A stretch of DNA of 64,000 nt from Hyperoplus lanceolatus (Eukaryota > Chordata > Actinopteri > Uranoscopiformes > Ammodytidae), in assembly GCA_026929865.2 (NCBI GenBank), contig CM049409.1:7719452-7783451 (forward strand), in the 5' to 3' direction. The notes beneath the pieces are model-generated. The model was given only the letters and a program-made list of their open reading frames with translations. It searched no databases and was not told the DNA's origin. Of the stretch, positions 53,001 through 58,699 are shown piece after piece; the stretch's first letter is position 1; every line of letters begins with the position of its first letter. A program made the position numbers and the translations under genes.

Positions 53001-55715
53001 TGCTGCTGTATTTACCTAAAGGGAAATACATCGGCAATTCAGTTTCACAATATGTTACTCGAGAGCCTCGTACTGGTAAATATTTTGCTCACTCTCTCTG
53101 CTATAATTGACATATGTTTATGGTTAATCAGTATTAACTACAAGTTGTCAGTTAACTTCAGCAGCTTCAGGAGGGCAAGGGGGGAGAGTATTGATGATTA
53201 TTTATTGATCTTGAATTTAGCGAGCCCACTTACTCACAATTTCCTTGCCTCTTACAAAGTCTCTTACTTCACTGTAAGTTATTGGCCATGGCCATTGCAA
53301 CATAAGCCGGCTATTACGCTTCCTTCTGATTTTCCACGCTATATTTCACATTGTCTCTTTGTGTTGGCACCGACCACAACTCAAACAAGTGCGGATGTGC
53401 CGGTGCGGTGAATGATGGTTATTGTAGTGCACTAACTCGCTCTGGGAGCTTGGTAACATTTAATGGTGATTGTTCGAAAACTACATCAGCAAAACCTGCA
53501 AGTGCCAGACATCAGATCATCACCTCAAACTCAAGTCATGCAAAAGACTTGGTGAGGGTACATTAATAAACATGGGCGAACTGCCCAAATATTAATAATG
53601 CATGGGAGACATTTCTTCTTAGATTCCCACGCTAGAGGGTTAAGATAATTTTTATTTATACACCCATAACGGAGTCCTCTGATCACAATCTATCTCCCCA
53701 GGCCACAGATCCAGATGCAGGGGCTAATGGCCAGGTTCGCTACCGGATCGTGAATCACCCCGACTTGTTTCTAATCAGTGCCAATGGCAGCATCTACACC
53801 AGAGTGCCACTTGACCGGGAGCTCAGGAGCCAGTATGACCTGGTGGTGGAGGCCTCAGACGGGGCAGTGGATCCACGGCGCACCACCTTGACCCTCTCCA
53901 TCCAGGTGTTGGATATCGATGACAACAGCCCAGTCTTCTCCAACCAAACCTACGTGGTTTTCGTACCCGAGAACAGCCCTGTGGGAACGGTGGTCCTGAA
54001 GCTAATCGTAAGTACACGTGTATGTTGTTAATAAGTGGTTTTCACTGTCTCTTTTTTTCATCCCTTTTACACTGACCGTCCCCCTTTACATAATGCAGCA
54101 CAGCAGCACAGATGCTGCATCTATAGTGAAAGGCTTTTAGCATATTTTGACTTCAAGTGCACACAATTTAATGTTAAAAATGTCAAATGCTTCCAGACGG
54201 AAACACTTCCAAAAAGATACACGTACGCCTTATACACAAATTACAGAGAACAAAGTTTTTTTCATTTTCATGATGGCTCTCTAGGCATCCTTTGTATCTT
54301 TCTTCCGGTGACAAGCATCAATATAAGGCTACTCAATGTTTTAAAAAACCTTTCAGCTTGGTGGAATCTGTCTCAGGTTGTTCAAGAGTGTCAAACTACT
54401 GTGTAAGTGTTTGCACTGAAGTGTGAGTATAGGGAAACTGCATGTGTGCACAGCAACGTGGAGAGGGTAATTGCTGGCATATCGTGAGTGACATTTCCCG
54501 GAGAAGGATAAAGCAGGATGGGACCGTGAGAAGTAGGGGGCTGACGGGTGAGGGTGAGGGGTGTGAGTGACGCTGGCAATGTGACACCATTAATCTCATA
54601 GACAACATCACCTCAACTCTAAATGGACGGGGGGTTGCTGGCAAGCTACCTGCAGAACAAAATAAAGATAGTGAGATAGACGGTGACAAAATGGAGCTGC
54701 TGTGTTGGGTAGCTTGAAACCTACTGCTCTTACCTGAATGAATTTCATCTGTTTTTCAGTGTAACAATAAATATTGTGAGTCTGTGCAGGCACAAAGCAA
54801 CATTAAGCATCCATATACTGTATCTTACATCCCTTATTGCTGTGACCTTTGCATTAAAGGTGAACTCAGCAATTCTGAAGAACGTTTGTCTCAAAAATCA
54901 ATGAATAATTCTGATCCTCTACCTGCTGAAAATTAAATCCAGTGTTAATACATAGACTAGGGTCTGCAAACAGGCCTGCTGCCAGCTACCATGAGCCCCT
55001 TTGTCTACCTACCAGTTTACAGAACCTACGCTGTGTATTAACACTTACACACTTTAGTTTTCAGTGCACATGCCGTATGGACAGGTAGCAGATCGTGAGG
55101 AGATATTCACTGATTTTGACAAAAAAGTTATTATGACACCAAGCGTTCTCTAGAATCGCTGACTACCCCTTTAAATCACAACTCTCAAAGTAGATTGAAT
55201 CTGGAATGATGACCAACTCGTGCTTTTTCCGTAAGTGGTTTGGTTTAATTTAATCAGAACCATTTAATGATTAACTTCAGTAAACCATGCAGCATAAAAA
55301 CCTAGAATTAAAATACAAACATAAATATTCATTTTCCACGGCCCGACATTTTGAAAATATTTGTGGTTCTTCCTCCTCTCCTTCCATGCCCTTTGTTTCC
55401 CCCCGTCATCTCCTATATGTAATGTGATTCCCTTTCCTTCTCTTCCCTCTCTCTTTTACCTTCTCCTAGGCGACGGACGCCGACCTGGTCTCCAACATCA
55501 CGTATCGGATCAAGACTGAATCGGCCCGACAGCTGTTTTCTCTGAACCCTGTGACGGGGGAGTTAGCCGTGCTGCAGGCCGTGGACTTTGAGGACCTGGC
55601 AGCTATGGGCATGGGCGCCTCCTTCACTTTCCAGGTGGAAGCTGTGGACCAGGGTGGAATCGTGCCCCCGGGTCAAGCCACCGTCACAATCCGCATCACG
55701 GTAAGAGCCCCCTCC

Positions 55716-55746
<31 letters not shown>

Positions 55747-57051
55747 ACACACACACCCACCGGAATAGGCAGTCCACTACACAAGCTCTCATCAGCCTGC
55801 CCTGCCTTCCCATCTATCCTGATTGTCCCGCGGGAGTTGCAGGAGCACTGGCAGTGAATCTGAGGCCAGTCATTAGCAGAGTTTAACAGGAGTGATATCT
55901 CACACAGTTCAAAAAACGGGGTCAGAAACATCTTGAAAAGTATATTGCACCTTCCATGCGCTGCCTTCCTGATATAAAATTCAGTGTAGTGCTATTTACA
56001 GAGAAAAAAAGCTTAAAGTGTTTTTCTTTGTATAAGATGTGTTGACCTCCCAACCTCTTTGTCCTCGTAGCAGCTCTAGGAAAAGATCATTTAATGGAAA
56101 GGTGTTTTTGCATTGCATGCAGTGCTATTTCAGAATATCTGAATGACTCATTAGCTTTGTGACAGCAATTACAATTATTTTTTTTTAGTTGAGTATATTC
56201 CCTTTACAACCTTTCAAGAGATTAACAGCTAAATCCCAACGGAAGGATTAGACGGCTGGTGTTGTGATACTTATTCATTTGTGTAAATGTGTGTGTTGGT
56301 AATGTGGGTGTATCCTTTTGCTGTGCTTCAGACTCAAATTAAATCAAATCAGTTTTATTTGTATAGCCCAAAATCACAAATACATTTGTCTCAGTGGGCT
56401 TTACATTTCATACAATATGATATATGATACAATATGATACAATATGTCTGTGTGTGAATTCAGTCCACCCCTTTCTCACTGTCCCAAAAGTGTGCAGAAT
56501 CAAGCTCTTGTATATTACACTGAATGGGGGGGAATCGCTGAAGCGCATTCAAGCAAGCTTGCCGCATGGTCTGCCAACCTGTGGAGTTAGTTTGTCCTCC
56601 GATAAGGACACGCCGTGTTGCAGTGTTCGTGCCGTCACCCAGGAACTGTGTTTGATAGGATAAGGCATCGCGCAGCCACTGATATCAAACCAATGTCTGC
56701 TATTTGAACTGGCAGACATGAATGAGAATGCTCCTAATGGATTCACCCAGGCTTCCAAAGAACTATAGAGACAGACCTGGTTCTACTCGCTTGCTCGAAC
56801 AACACATCCACATGCTTATTTGAAGTCGCTTGTATTTGATTTTCCCCGTGTTGTTTTGTTGTCGCCTCTGTTGTCGGATGCCTCGCAGCGATGCATTGAG
56901 TGTCCTTCATGTCTTGTTGTTCCAAATGACTCCCCCAAACTTTTCCTCCTGTGTCTGTACTTCCCAAAAATGTAAGACATACACCATGATTTGTTTGTCA
57001 GTGGGTACACTATGCAGGATGTGTTCATGGACCGATGTTTTTATATTATCG

Positions 57052-57111
<60 letters not shown>

Positions 57112-58637
57112 ATGTGTTCATGGACTGATGTTTTTATATTACCCGTGTGTGTGTGTGTGTGTTTGTGTGTGTGTGCGCATGATTGTGTGTGTGATTGTGC
57201 ATGTGCAAGTATGCTTGAATGTTTCAAGTAGAAGTGATTGTGTCTGCATGCATGCTGAGAAACACTTGCAGCACAAGCATGAGGCTTTTGTTGTTCAAAG
57301 TAAGAAGTGGATTATAGATTTTCTGCTAGGAAACACTAAACCTGTGAATGGATCAAAGTGAGGCTGCCCTTCGCCATGGAATTTTTAGAACGCATGATGT
57401 TGCCCATGGCCCAGTCAAAAACAGTGGAAAGCCGAGAGAAAGGAAGATCAGGCTCCAGCAGTTATACTAGAGAGCTCAGCTATTCCTGGGAGATGGCGTG
57501 TATGGCTTAGCCCGTTTTCCTTCTCACCAAGCAAAGCAAGGGGTGTTGCACAGTTAACAAGATTGTATTTTATTTGCCGGCCCATAAACCGGTAGAGCTA
57601 GGCTGTGCATTATTCACAGGGAGAAAGTGATTAACTGCTGTGTTTTAAGACCCCACATTTTTACGGGGATGACATAATCCCAAAAACACTGTTGCAATAC
57701 CTAAAGGGGGATTTGTGTCAAAGAAACACAAAATAAAAAGGCACATTTTGTAACCTTTTACACCAGTCTTGCTAGGGTGGTTATAAGGGTCACGAGTAGG
57801 ATTTAATTTTTTTATATACAGTACCATACATTTATATATGCGTCCTGTAGCCTTTGTGTGATGTGTATGGTTATCTATGGTTCCATGGGATATTAGTAAA
57901 ACAGGTTTTTATTATTAGCTGTTGCACGTCAGATAAAGTAAATGTAGCCTACCATAAGAGTCTTTAAGATTCAGGCTCTATTTTTGTATATGCATTGAGA
58001 GATGTCATAAGAGAATAAAGCTATTATTGATAACGTGTTGCCTGTAACCCTTCCCAGCATCAACACAATTAGTGGCAATCAGCTCTTCTTTATTGCATTT
58101 CATTTGGCAGTGGAACCAAGCTCATCCACCTACCTTCCATAAAGATAAACATACATTATGTATTATTTAATTTCATTGCAGCAGCAGTATTATAGCTGTG
58201 TCACTATGTAATTGAATTCTGCGATTAATTACCAATACATTAACATGTAACAAGCCTTAGGAAAGGAAGGACGGCGTTGTACAGTTTCAATTTCATTTAA
58301 ACATAAATTTAATCAGCAAGTGGCAAATTATATGTTATAAAGTAATATGTAATGGTGTTATTGCAGTATATTCTTATGTTTATAAGTGATCACATTCAGC
58401 TCAGTTTAAAGATTGCATGCCCAAGGCCTCAGGCTTTGCAAATTCCTGCAGTGGGAGAAATTTGCCTGAATCCACAATAACTTGCTGGAAGTGTGAGCGG
58501 AAATCAAACAAAACAGCAGCTGCAAAATCTGCACTTCCAGCATGCAAGACAGCATGAGCATAGCGGAATACATTGATGATTTGATTCAACACTCTCAATG
58601 CAAGATCATATCCATCAGAACATGACAATATTTTCTT

Positions 58638-58699
<62 letters not shown>

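Larger units (their letters stand above)
43513..53701 (+). other. pcdh15 intron, 10189 bp, transposon cluster
   Basis: GT...AG intron, the largest in the window. It carries four complete DNA transposons (44260-45336, 45668-46247, 47862-49233, 51419-52517). 46256-47853, 49242-51410 and 52527-53701 show no recognised gene or element. Confidence 0.9.

Noticed and set aside
56830-57361. Frames over the TG array
   Set aside because: Same dinucleotide artefact.
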